A DNA stretch of 64,000 nt from Pseudonocardia halophobica. Its GTDB lineage: Bacteria; Actinomycetota; Actinomycetes; Mycobacteriales; Pseudonocardiaceae. The notes beneath the pieces are model-generated. The model searched no databases, had not been told where the DNA came from, and was given only the letters and a program-made list of their open reading frames with translations. Below are positions 28,048 through 36,664 of this stretch, piece after piece. The position numbers and the translations under genes were made by a program. The stretch covers positions 62,001-126,000 of the forward strand of contig NZ_BSFQ01000009.1 in NCBI RefSeq assembly GCF_027922425.1, read 5' to 3'. How positions within the stretch are numbered: the first letter of the stretch is position 1; every line of letters starts with the position of its first letter.

Positions 28048-28272
28048 CTGGACCTGCGGGTTCGGCCATTCGGCCGTCTGTGTTCTCGATCACCTCGCCC
28101 GACGGGGAGGTGGGGTGGTGTGGATCTCAACTGCGACATCGGACACACTCGTACACTGCACGCGCCCGTCGCACCGACGCGACGGAGCATGCGCTCGACG
28201 CCAGGGATGCCGTCGGAACGCGAGCCGGCCGGATCGGCCTCCCTGGCGCACACCGACGCAACAGGAGGACGG

Positions 28273-30570
28273 ATGTCCGTGCCCGCTGTGGGCCTCGAGC
28301 TCGGCTCGGGTGATCGCGTCGTCGTCGGCGTGGTCGCCGTCGTCGCGCTCGCGGCCCTGGCCATCGGCTACATGCTGCTCCGGGAGGTGCTGGCCGCCGG
28401 CCAGGGCACCAAGCGGATGCAGGAGATCGGAGAAGCGGTCCAGGAAGGCGCCCAGGCGTACCTGAAACGACAGTTCAGGACGCTCGGCATCTTCGTGGTC
28501 GTCGTCTTCCTGCTGCTGCTGGCGCTGCCTGCCGACGACCTGGGCGAACGCATCGGCCGGTCGATCTTCTTCGTGATCGGTGCGGTCTTCTCCGCCACGA
28601 TCGGCTACACCGGTATGTGGCTCGCCACCCGGGCGAACATCCGCGTGGCCGCGGCCTCGCGGGAACCGGGCGGCCGGGAGAAGGCCACCCGCATCGCGTT
28701 CCGCACCGGCGGCGTCGTCGGCATGTTCACCGTCGGCCTGGGCCTGTTCGGCGCGGCCCTGGTCGTGCTGGTCTACGCCGGTCAGGCCCCCAAGGTCCTG
28801 GAGGGCTTCGGCTTCGGTGCCGCGCTGCTGGCGATGTTCATGCGAGTCGGCGGCGGCATCTTCACCAAGGCGGCCGACGTCGGCGCCGACCTCGTCGGCA
28901 AGGTGGAGCAGGGCATCCCGGAGGACGACCCGCGCAACGCCGCGACCATCGCGGACAACGTCGGCGACAACGTCGGCGACTGCGCCGGTATGGCGGCCGA
29001 CCTGTTCGAGTCCTACGCGGTCATGCTGGTCGCGGCGCTGATCCTCGGCTCGGCCGCGTTCGGCCTGCAGGGCCTGCTGTTCCCGCTGATCATCCCCGCC
29101 ATCGGCGTGATCACCGCGGTCATGGGCGTCTACGTCACCCGGGCCCGCGCCGGCGAGAACACCCTCAAGGCGATCAACCGCAGCTTCTACATCTCGGCGG
29201 TCTTCGCCGGCGTGCTGTCCGTCGTGGCGGCGTTCGTCTACCTGCCCGGCAGCTTCGCCGACCTGACGAACCCGACGGACGCGTCCGTCACCACGCTGAC
29301 CCAGGACCCGCGGATCATCGCGTCGGTCGCCGTGATCATCGGCATCGTGCTCGCGGGCGTCATCCTCTGGCTGACCGGCTACTTCACCGGCACCGAGGAC
29401 AAGCCGGTGCAGGACGTCGGACGCTCGTCGCTGACCGGCGCCGCCACCGTCATCCTGTCCGGCATCTCGATCGGCTTCGAGTCCGCGGTCTACACGGCGC
29501 TCGTGATCAGCGCCGCCGTCTACGGGGCGTTCCTGCTGTCGGGCTCCATCGTCGTCGCGCTGTTCGCCGTGGCCATGGCGGGCACCGGCCTGCTGACCAC
29601 GGTCGGCGTGATCGTCGCGATGGACACCTTCGGCCCGGTCTCCGACAACGCCCAGGGCATCGCCGAGATGTCCGGCGACGTCGAGGGCGAGGGCGTCGAC
29701 ATCCTCACCGAGCTCGACGCCGTCGGGAACACCACCAAGGCGATCACCAAGGGCATCGCCATCGCCACCGCGGTGCTGGCCGCGACGGCGCTGTTCGGCT
29801 CGTACCGCGACGCGTTCACCCAGGCGCTCGCCAAGGCCGGGGTCGCGCTGCAGGACGCCGGCAACACGTTCAGCGCGGAGGTGTTCAGCCCGAACACGCT
29901 CGTCGGCGTGATCATCGGTGCGTCCGTCGTCTTCATGTTCTCCGGGCTCGCGGTCAACGCCGTGACCCGGGCCGCGGGCGCGGTCGTCTACGAGGTGCGA
30001 CGCCAGTTCGCCAGCAAGCCGGGGATCATGGACGGCACGGACCGTCCGGAGTACGGCCGGGTCGTCGACATCTGCACCCGGGACTCGCTGCGCGAGCTCG
30101 CCACCCCCGGCCTCCTCGCGATCTTCGCCCCGATCGCGGTCGGCTTCGGCCTCGGCGTCGGCCCGCTGGCCGGCTACCTGGCCGGCGCCATCGCCACCGG
30201 CACGCTGATGGCGATCTTCCTCGCCAACTCCGGCGGCGCGTGGGACAACGCCAAGAAGCTGGTCGAGGACGGCAACCACGGCGGCAAGGGCTCCGACGCC
30301 CACGAGGCGACGGTCATCGGCGACACCGTCGGCGACCCGTTCAAGGACACCGCGGGCCCGGCGATCAACCCGCTGATCAAGGTCATGAACCTGGTCTCGG
30401 TGCTGATCGCGCCGGCGGTCGTCGTGTTCACCGTCGGCGACAGCGCCTCGGCCCCGATCCGCATCGCGATCGCCGTCGTGGCGGTGATCATCATCGTCGC
30501 GGCGGTCACGGTGTCGAAGCGCCGCACGTCGTCGATCCAGGAGACGCCCGCGGACAGCCCCGTGGCGTGA
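28273..30570 (+). CDS. hppA: Membrane-bound proton-translocating pyrophosphatase (K+-independent type)
   Basis: A 765-residue integral membrane protein with about 16 helices from ATG at 28273, after an AGGAGGA site. The PPi-binding loop is KAADVGADLVGKVEQGIPEDDPRNAATIADNVGDNVGD. The second acidic cluster is DTVGDPFKDTAGPAINPLIK. The ion-type determinant reads GNTTKAITKG with Lys489 where K+-dependent enzymes have Ala, so it should be a K+-independent H+ pump. It couples PPi hydrolysis to proton export. Two tandem hairpins follow the stop. Confidence 0.97.
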   Translation: MSVPAVGLELGSGDRVVVGVVAVVALAALAIGYMLLREVLAAGQGTKRMQEIGEAVQEGAQAYLKRQFRTLGIFVVVVFLLLLALPADDLGERIGRSIFFVIGAVFSATIGYTGMWLATRANIRVAAASREPGGREKATRIAFRTGGVVGMFTVGLGLFGAALVVLVYAGQAPKVLEGFGFGAALLAMFMRVGGGIFTKAADVGADLVGKVEQGIPEDDPRNAATIADNVGDNVGDCAGMAADLFESYAVMLVAALILGSAAFGLQGLLFPLIIPAIGVITAVMGVYVTRARAGENTLKAINRSFYISAVFAGVLSVVAAFVYLPGSFADLTNPTDASVTTLTQDPRIIASVAVIIGIVLAGVILWLTGYFTGTEDKPVQDVGRSSLTGAATVILSGISIGFESAVYTALVISAAVYGAFLLSGSIVVALFAVAMAGTGLLTTVGVIVAMDTFGPVSDNAQGIAEMSGDVEGEGVDILTELDAVGNTTKAITKGIAIATAVLAATALFGSYRDAFTQALAKAGVALQDAGNTFSAEVFSPNTLVGVIIGASVVFMFSGLAVNAVTRAAGAVVYEVRRQFASKPGIMDGTDRPEYGRVVDICTRDSLRELATPGLLAIFAPIAVGFGLGVGPLAGYLAGAIATGTLMAIFLANSGGAWDNAKKLVEDGNHGGKGSDAHEATVIGDTVGDPFKDTAGPAINPLIKVMNLVSVLIAPAVVVFTVGDSASAPIRIAIAVVAVIIIVAAVTVSKRRTSSIQETPADSPVA

Positions 30571-30577
30571 TCCGGCG

Positions 30578-30669
30578 CGGCCGACCGGCGGAGTCCGGTC
30601 GGCCGGGCGCCGGGCCCTCTCGGCGATCCAGGAGGCCGCTCGTCCCCCTCCGGGGGCGGGCGGCCTCCT
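30578..30669 (+). terminator. Tandem hairpins after hppA
   Basis: Hairpin 1 pairs CGGCCGACCGG (30578-30588) with CCGGTCGGCCG (30595-30605). Hairpin 2 pairs AGGAGGCCGC (30630-30639) with GCGGCCTCCT (30660-30669) and has an inner CCCCC/GGGGG. Both lie within 100 bp of the hppA stop, a strong terminator arrangement. Confidence 0.8.
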
Positions 30670-30771
30670 GCGTCCACGCCGGACTCGCTACCGTCTCAGC
30701 GCCCCGGACGGGGCGAACGGGACGGACGGGCGTCCGGGGGGCCGCCAGCAGGGCCGACGTGGAGGACACGG

Positions 30772-31332
30772 ATGACGATGCGTACCAGCGCCGCCCGGCG
30801 CCGCGCCGCGGCGGTGGCCGCGGTCGCGACCGGGCTGCTGCTCGCCGGGTGCGGCGGCGCGAGCGAGCAGGAGACGGTCGACTGGACCAACGGCCTGTGC
30901 AGCTCCTACGCCACCTTCCGCGAGGCGGCGATCGTCGGGCCGCAGGCGGCCCCGGACCTGCCCGCCCAGGCGCGCAACCTGTCGGCCTACCTCGGCAACA
31001 CGGCGACGTCGCTGGACAAGGCGCTGGCCGACCTGGACACCCTCGGCGCCTCCCCGGTCTCCGGCGGCGACGAGGCCGTCACGAAGTTCCGCGACCAGCT
31101 CACCGGCTACCGCTCGGCCTTCCAGCAGGCCAGGACCCAGGTCGACGCCCTGGACCTCTCCTCCCCGACGCTGCAGCAGGACATCGAGGGCGCGGTCGCG
31201 CCGGTCCTGCAGCTGCAGGACGCGAACCAGGACCCGTTGGCGGGCCTCGACTCCGCGGTCACCGACGCCGCGACGAAGGCGCCCGCCTGCCAGAACCTCA
31301 GCCGCCTCAGCAGCCCCACGCCCGGCGGCTGA
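30772..31332 (+). CDS. Lipoprotein of unknown function, paralog 1
   Basis: A 186-residue lipoprotein: basic N-terminus (MTMRTSAARRRAAAV), hydrophobic core, and lipobox LLLAGC giving Cys at about residue 24. The mature protein is helical, with two further cysteines (NGLCSSY and APACQNL) placed near its ends, probably a disulfide. TLGASPVSGGDEAVTKF is shared with the next gene (LGTVGASPVGGGDDTVARI), showing that the two are tandem paralogs. No enzymatic motif is visible. The likely site is the outer face of the membrane. Confidence 0.85.
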   Translation: MTMRTSAARRRAAAVAAVATGLLLAGCGGASEQETVDWTNGLCSSYATFREAAIVGPQAAPDLPAQARNLSAYLGNTATSLDKALADLDTLGASPVSGGDEAVTKFRDQLTGYRSAFQQARTQVDALDLSSPTLQQDIEGAVAPVLQLQDANQDPLAGLDSAVTDAATKAPACQNLSRLSSPTPGG

Positions 31333-31403
31333 GCAGGCGGGACGGCCCGCTCGCGTACTGTCGGTCCCCGGCCCCCGCTCCCCTCGTCCCCTGGAGGCGC
31401 CCC

Positions 31404-32000
31404 GTGCCTCGCCCGTCCCGGCTCGCCGTCGCCGTGGTGCTCGGCGGGCTGCTGTCCGTCAGCGGCTGCGCGACCGTCGTCGCGGGCACCCCGACCGCCG
31501 ACCCCGCGCCGCGTCCGACGGCCGGCCGCGGCGCCGACCCGGTGGCCTGGGTCGACAAGGTCTGCGGCGCGGTCCTGACCTACACGACCCCGGTGCTGGC
31601 CCAGCCCGCCTTCGAGGGTGCCGACCTGCCCACGATCAAGCAGCGGCTGTCGGACTACCTCGGCGCCAGCCAGACCGGCCTCCAGCAGAGCCGCGACCAG
31701 CTCGGCACGGTCGGGGCCTCGCCCGTCGGCGGCGGCGACGACACCGTCGCGCGGATCTCGTCCGGCCTGGAGAAGCTGCAGAACGACATCGGCGCCGCCA
31801 AGGCGAAGGTCGACGCCGCCGACCCGGCGAACGTCGACGCCTTCCGGGCCGCCCTGGACGAGACCAACACCAACCTCACGCAGCTCACGGCGCCCGACGC
31901 GCTCGGCGACCTCAAGACCTCGCCGCGCCTCGACAAGGCGGCCCAGCAGGCCGGCAACTGCACGAAGCTCGCGGCGATCCCGGGCGCCGCACCGCGATGA
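31404..32000 (+). CDS. Lipoprotein of unknown function, paralog 2
   Basis: A 198-residue lipoprotein from GTG at 31404 (ribosome site TGGAGG). The lipobox is LSVSGC, with Cys at about residue 22, then a Pro/Thr linker. The helical mature domain resembles its upstream paralog: WVDKVCGAVLTY, GASPVGGGDDTVARISSGLEKL, and a C-terminal GNCTKLAAIPG cysteine. The spacing of 70 bp from the first gene suggests an operon. Function unknown; a structural or binding role at the cell surface is an inference. Confidence 0.85.
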   Translation: MPRPSRLAVAVVLGGLLSVSGCATVVAGTPTADPAPRPTAGRGADPVAWVDKVCGAVLTYTTPVLAQPAFEGADLPTIKQRLSDYLGASQTGLQQSRDQLGTVGASPVGGGDDTVARISSGLEKLQNDIGAAKAKVDAADPANVDAFRAALDETNTNLTQLTAPDALGDLKTSPRLDKAAQQAGNCTKLAAIPGAAPR

Positions 32001-32086
32001 GCCGCACCCGGTAACCCGGGGTGCGCGTGTCGGTTCGGCGTGTCGCCGTCCGGTCGGGCGAATCCGGCGCGCCGCGCGATCACCTC

Positions 32087-32102
32087 TCGAACAGATGTTC
32101 TA
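32087..32102 (+). promoter_or_regulatory. LexA/SOS box (TCGAACAGATGTTCTA)
   Basis: Matches the actinobacterial consensus TCGAAC-N4-GTTCGA with a single mismatch in the outer right arm. It is followed at 32101-32106 by TAGGGT, a good -10 hexamer, about 8 bp before the GTG at 32114. LexA bound here would cover the core promoter of that gene. Confidence 0.8.
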
Positions 32103-32113
32103 GGGTGCGCGAC

Positions 32114-33010
32114 GTGTCCCAGCTCTCGCTGTTCTCCGCGGACGCCCGGCCCCTGCGGCTCGGCGATCTCGCCGGGCTGCTGTGCGGGCCGGCCCGGATC
32201 ACCCGCTTCGGGGCCGGGGACACCGCACGGATCAGCCTCCAGGTGGCCGACGCGGGGCGGGCGGCGGCCGTGCGGGCCGCGGCGGCGCCGCTCGGCATCC
32301 CGTTCGAGCTCGGCGAGCGGACCTGCGCGGGACGGGAGCTGCGTACCGCCTACCGCCGCGACCTGGCCGGCCTCGCGCGGGCCTGGACGGGCCGGGACCG
32401 GCGCAAGAGCGTGCCGGCGGGCTTCCAGCTCGACGGCACCGCCCTGCGGCTCTGGGTGCTCGCCTGCGGCCGCGCGGACGGGCGTGGGGGCTGCGTCCTG
32501 CCCCTCGACGGCGCCGCACCCGGCACCCACGACGCCCTGATCGCCGCCACGACGCGGCTGGGCCTGCCGCCCGCGCGGATCGTGCTCCCACCCTGCGAGG
32601 GCTGTCGGGAGCGCGCCGCGGCGGACACCGAGGCGGGCTCCGCGCTCACGGAGGACGCTCTCACCACGGACGACCCCGATGCATGTCCCGACGCCGAACC
32701 CGCGCCCACGAGCGGCCCGGTCATCCCACCCGCGCCCAGGTCGTCGCCCACCCGCCCGGCCCCGGCGATCCTGCTCACGGACGGCACCACCGCCCTCGAC
32801 CTGCCGCCGGCGCCGCCCGCCCCGGCGCAGTGCCGGAGCCACCACCTCGCGCTCGTCCCGGCCGTCGCGCCGGAATGCCCGGCGGCCGGACCGGCGTTAC
32901 GGATCGCAGGAGCGCGGCGCCTGCAGCGTCTCGTGGAGCTGGTCGGCCCCGCGCCCGAGGATGTGGACACCGCCGAATGGCCCAGGCACTGGGGTCGACC
33001 CAGGGCTTGA
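32114..33010 (+). CDS. SOS-controlled protein of unknown function with N-terminal QLSLF clamp-type motif
   Basis: A 298-residue protein from GTG at 32114, probably leaderless. Residues 3-7 are QLSLF, matching the bacterial beta-clamp-binding pentapeptide QL(S/D)LF. Residues of about 10-170 are a compact domain (DLAGLLCGPARITRF, FQLDGTALRLWVLACGRADGRGG). A Pro/Thr linker of about 70 residues follows, then a conserved-looking tail ALRIAGARRLQRLVELVG. The LRLWVLACGRADGRGG and RRLQRLVELVG parts faintly recall LAGLIDADG folds, which is speculative. The SOS box and proximity to topA suggest a DNA-repair role. No known repair family is recognised. Confidence 0.75.
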   Translation: MSQLSLFSADARPLRLGDLAGLLCGPARITRFGAGDTARISLQVADAGRAAAVRAAAAPLGIPFELGERTCAGRELRTAYRRDLAGLARAWTGRDRRKSVPAGFQLDGTALRLWVLACGRADGRGGCVLPLDGAAPGTHDALIAATTRLGLPPARIVLPPCEGCRERAAADTEAGSALTEDALTTDDPDACPDAEPAPTSGPVIPPAPRSSPTRPAPAILLTDGTTALDLPPAPPAPAQCRSHHLALVPAVAPECPAAGPALRIAGARRLQRLVELVGPAPEDVDTAEWPRHWGRPRA

Positions 33011-33262
33011 CCCGCGGGCTACGCTCCCCCGGTCGCCCCGGAGGTCGCGACGCGGTGTGACGGATGCGACATGCTCGGTCGGTGTGCGACCGTGGCGGCG
33101 GGGACCGGCGGGGGAGCAATACTGTCGATCCCGGGGTCGAAGGGGAGTGACGCGGTGACCGGAGGTAACGGTCCGTCGCGCCGCCCCGACCGAGACGCCC
33201 GGAAGTCGGACGCGAACCGGTGCGTGACCGGCGACGCGGCCGGAGGGATGGAGTAGGACCAC

Positions 33263-36112
33263 GTGGCAACCCGAACGACGAGCACCGACACCGACGCGCC
33301 TGCCGAGAGCAACGGCACGGCCGCCGGCACCCGCACGCGCCGCAGCGCGGCCGGCGGGGGGCGCCGCAACGGGAACGGCACGGCCACATCGGCCGGCGGG
33401 CGCGTGCGCCGCCTGGTGATCGTCGAGTCCCCCACCAAGGCGAAGAAGATCCAGCCGTACCTCGGCAACGACTACGTCGTCGAGTCGTCGGTCGGGCACA
33501 TCCGGGACCTGCCGCGCGGCGCGGCGGACGTCCCGGCCAAGTACAAGGGCGAGTCGTGGGCCCGCCTGGGTGTCGACGTCGACAACGAGTTCCACCCGCT
33601 CTACATCGTCACGCCGGAGAAGAAGTCGAAGGTCTCCGAGCTCAAGGACCTGCTCAAGGACGCCGACGAGCTCCTCCTCGCGACGGACCCCGACCGCGAG
33701 GGCGAGGCCATCGCCTGGCACCTGCTCGACACGCTGCGCCCGAAGATCCCGGTGCGCCGGATGGTCTTCCACGAGATCACCGAACCGGCGATCCGCGCCG
33801 CCGCGGAGAACACCCGCGAGCTGGACCAGGACCTGGTCGACGCGCAGGAGACCCGGCGGATCCTCGACCGGCTCTACGGCTACGAGGTCTCCCCCGTGCT
33901 GTGGAAGAAGGTCATGCCGAAGCTCTCGGCGGGCCGCGTGCAGTCGGTCGCGACCCGGCTGATCGTGCAGCGGGAGCGGGAGCGGATGGCGTTCGTCTCC
34001 GCCGGCTACTGGGACATCGCCGCGACCATGGACGCGGGCGCCGACGCGACCCCGCGCCAGTTCGGCTCGCGCCTGGTCTCGGTCGACGGCAGCCGGGTCG
34101 CCGCGGGCCGCGACTTCGGACCGGACGGCAAACTCAGGAACACGGACGTCACCGTGCTCGACGAGGCGAGCGCCCGCCGGCTGGCGGAGTCGCTCGAGGG
34201 CCGGGACCTGACCGTCGCGTCGGTCGAGTCGAAGCCGTACACCCGTCGCCCGTACGCCCCGTTCATGACGTCGACGCTGCAGCAGGAGGCGGGCCGCAAG
34301 CTGCGCTTCTCGGCGGAGCGCACGATGCGCAGCGCCCAGCGGCTGTACGAGAACGGCTACATCACCTACATGCGTACGGACTCGACCACGCTGTCCGACG
34401 CCGCGATCCAGGCCGCCCGGGCGCAGGCCCGCGAGCTGTACGGCGACTCGTACGTCGCGCCGTCGCCGAGGCAGTACACCCGCAAGGTGAAGAACGCCCA
34501 GGAGGCCCACGAGGCGATCCGGCCCGCCGGCGACACCTTCCGCACCCCGGGCGAGATCGCCCGCGAGGTCGACGGGGACGACTTCCGCCTCTACGAGCTG
34601 ATCTGGCAGCGGACCGTCGCCTCGCAGATGGCCGACGCCCGCGGCACCACGGTGTCCGTGCGGATCAACGGCACGGCGGCGACCGGCGAGGACGTCGTGT
34701 TCGCCAGCTCCGGCCGCACGATCACCTTCCCCGGCTTCCTCAAGGCGTACGTCGAGACGATCGAGGAGGGCTCGGGCGGCCAGGCGGACGACGCCGAGTC
34801 GCGGCTGCCGCAGCTCACCGAGGGCCAGGCCCTCACCGCTGCCGAGCTCACGCCCGAGGGCCACTCGACGAACCCGCCGGCCCGGTTCACCGAGCCGAGC
34901 CTGGTGAGCAAGCTCGAGGAGCTCGGGATCGGCCGGCCGTCGACGTACGCGTCGATCATCAAGACGATCCAGGACCGCGGATACGTCTGGAAGAAGGGCT
35001 CGGCGCTCGTGCCCTCGTGGGTGGCGTTCGCCGTCGTCGGGCTGCTGGAGCACCACTTCGGCCGGCTCGTCGACTACGACTTCACCGCCGCGATGGAGGA
35101 CGAGCTCGACGCCATCTCGTCGGGCAACCTCACCCGCAACGCCTGGCTGACCGGCTTCTACTTCGGCGACGGCGCGGGCTCGGAGGGCTCGGTGGCGAGG
35201 GCGGGCGGGCTGAAGAAGCTCGTCGGCGTGAACCTCGAGGAGATCGACGCCCGCGAGATCAACTCGATCCCGCTGTTCACCGACTCGCAGGGCCGCGAGG
35301 CCGTGGTGCGCGTCGGGCGGTACGGGCCGTACATGGAGCGCCCCACGGGCGAGACGGACGCCGAGGGCAAGCCCAAGACGCAGCGCGCCAACCTGCCCGA
35401 GGACCTGCCGCCGGACGAGCTCACCGAGGAGATCGCCGAGCAGCTGTTCTCGGTCCCGCAGGAGGGCCGGTCGCTGGGCACGGACCCGGTGACCGGGCAC
35501 GAGATCGTCGCCAAGGACGGGCGGTACGGACCGTTCGTCACCGAGCTCCTGCCCGAGGACGCCTCGAAGAAGACCAAGCCGCGCACCGGCTCGCTCTTCA
35601 AGGACATGTCCCTGGAGACGGTCACCCTCGACGACGCCCTCAAGCTGCTCTCCCTACCGCGCCTGGTCGGTACCGACCCGGAGTCCGGCGAGGAGATCAC
35701 GGCGCAGAACGGCCGGTACGGGCCCTACCTGAAGAAGGGCACCGACTCGCGGTCGCTGACCAGTGAGGACCAGCTGTTCACCGTCACGCTCGACGAGGCG
35801 GTGGAGATCTACAAGCAGCCCAAGCAGCGCGGCCGGCGCACCGCCGCCGCCACCCCGCCGCTGCGCGAGCTGGGCGAGGACGCCTCGACCGGCAAGAAGA
35901 TGGTGATCAAGGACGGCCGCTTCGGCCCCTACGTCACCGACGGCGAGACCAACGCCTCGCTCCGCAAGGGCGACTCGGTCGAGGAGATCACGGACGAGCG
36001 CGCCTCCGAGCTGCTCGCCGAGCGGCGCGCCAAGGCCCCGGCCAAGAAGAAGGCCCCCGCCCGCAAGCCGGCCGCCAAGAAGGCCCCGGCGAGGAAGACC
36101 CCGGCCAAGTAG
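33263..36112 (+). CDS. topA: DNA topoisomerase I
   Basis: A 949-residue type IA topoisomerase from GTG at 33263. The Toprim domain carries VIVESPTKAKKI and LLLATDPDREGEAIAWHL; the catalytic tyrosine is Tyr369 in YITYMRTDSTTLS. Zinc-finger repeats are absent, and instead several copies of a GRYGPY(V/L/M)-type TopA_CTD repeat occur (near residues 690, 755, 815 and 893), as in mycobacterial TopA. It ends in a Lys/Ala/Pro tail (AKKKAPARKPAAKKAPARK). It relaxes negative supercoils. A strong hairpin terminator follows. Confidence 0.98.
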   Translation: MATRTTSTDTDAPAESNGTAAGTRTRRSAAGGGRRNGNGTATSAGGRVRRLVIVESPTKAKKIQPYLGNDYVVESSVGHIRDLPRGAADVPAKYKGESWARLGVDVDNEFHPLYIVTPEKKSKVSELKDLLKDADELLLATDPDREGEAIAWHLLDTLRPKIPVRRMVFHEITEPAIRAAAENTRELDQDLVDAQETRRILDRLYGYEVSPVLWKKVMPKLSAGRVQSVATRLIVQRERERMAFVSAGYWDIAATMDAGADATPRQFGSRLVSVDGSRVAAGRDFGPDGKLRNTDVTVLDEASARRLAESLEGRDLTVASVESKPYTRRPYAPFMTSTLQQEAGRKLRFSAERTMRSAQRLYENGYITYMRTDSTTLSDAAIQAARAQARELYGDSYVAPSPRQYTRKVKNAQEAHEAIRPAGDTFRTPGEIAREVDGDDFRLYELIWQRTVASQMADARGTTVSVRINGTAATGEDVVFASSGRTITFPGFLKAYVETIEEGSGGQADDAESRLPQLTEGQALTAAELTPEGHSTNPPARFTEPSLVSKLEELGIGRPSTYASIIKTIQDRGYVWKKGSALVPSWVAFAVVGLLEHHFGRLVDYDFTAAMEDELDAISSGNLTRNAWLTGFYFGDGAGSEGSVARAGGLKKLVGVNLEEIDAREINSIPLFTDSQGREAVVRVGRYGPYMERPTGETDAEGKPKTQRANLPEDLPPDELTEEIAEQLFSVPQEGRSLGTDPVTGHEIVAKDGRYGPFVTELLPEDASKKTKPRTGSLFKDMSLETVTLDDALKLLSLPRLVGTDPESGEEITAQNGRYGPYLKKGTDSRSLTSEDQLFTVTLDEAVEIYKQPKQRGRRTAAATPPLRELGEDASTGKKMVIKDGRFGPYVTDGETNASLRKGDSVEEITDERASELLAERRAKAPAKKKAPARKPAAKKAPARKTPAK

Positions 36113-36121
36113 TACGCACCG

Positions 36122-36164
36122 GAACGGCGCCTCAGCTCCTCTCAAGGGAGCGGAGGCGCCGTTC
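36122..36164 (+). terminator. Hairpin terminator of topA
   Basis: Outer arms GAACGGCGCCTC (36122-36133) and GAGGCGCCGTTC (36153-36164) pair perfectly; inner GCTCCT pairs with GGGAGC. It starts 9 bp after the topA stop and isolates topA from the accessory cassette downstream. Confidence 0.85.
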
Positions 36165-36280
36165 GTGCTTCCACGGTGAGATCAAGCCATCAGGCCGCCG
36201 TCAATCCGCAATAGATGAGATGTGTCGACCCAGTCACGGCACGTAGCGTTGTCACCCGATCGGGTAGTCGGGGGGCGAAC

Positions 36281-36664
36281 GTGAATCAAAACAGCAAGAA
36301 CACCGCGCAGGGCCATGCACGCGTCGGCATGCAGGTGGGCTTTGTGGCCGGCAACGTCGAGCAATCGCTTCCGCCTCAGGAAGCAGTCGCCGGCGTCCCA
36401 CGCATACAGGCGCAACTCGATGAGCTTGAACAGCTGATCGCCTCGGCCCGGTCCACGCAGGGCATCGGTAGAGCCCAGGCTGCGGCAGCGCTGAACTCCA
36501 TTGAGGAGGCCTCGGCGGCAATCGACGACAAGGAGGCTGGAAAGGCTGGCTGGAGGGCCAGGTTCGTCGCCGGGCTCACCGGCTTGAAGACGGCCGTCGC
36601 CGGCGCTGCCGCAGTGTCGGGCGACATCGCGGAGATCGTCGACTCGATCCAGCATCTGGCATGA
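36281..36664 (+). CDS. Cassette protein A: 127-residue protein with shared N-terminal signalling-type motif
   Basis: Read from GTG at 36281 (VNQNSKNTAQGH); an ATG at 36215 in the same frame lacks a ribosome site. Residues 13-28 are ARVGMQVGFVAGNVEQ, 10 of 16 identical to a segment of the next gene's product. A Gln/Glu-rich helix (RIQAQLDELEQLIASARS) follows, then an amphipathic or hydrophobic stretch at about 95-118 (FVAGLTGLKTAVAGAAAVSGDIAEIV) that might interact with membrane. No enzyme motif. The stop overlaps the next start as ATGA. Base and codon use are less GC-rich than the flanking genes, suggesting acquisition. Confidence 0.7.
   Translation: MNQNSKNTAQGHARVGMQVGFVAGNVEQSLPPQEAVAGVPRIQAQLDELEQLIASARSTQGIGRAQAAAALNSIEEASAAIDDKEAGKAGWRARFVAGLTGLKTAVAGAAAVSGDIAEIVDSIQHLA

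Noticed and set aside
28617..32000. 1127-codon + strand frame running through hppA and into the second lipoprotein
   Set aside because: It is a composition shadow of hppA in another frame; only its last 199 codons (from 31404) are a real gene with lipobox and ribosome site.
32897..35500. 867-codon minus-strand frame antisense to topA
   Set aside because: Low-complexity Arg/Gly/Val-rich translation caused by third-position GC of topA; no motif or start signal.
36215..36280. Upstream ATG start for cassette protein A
   Set aside because: No ribosome site, and the added 22 residues look random; the GTG at 36281 sits closer to the motif and after a G-run.
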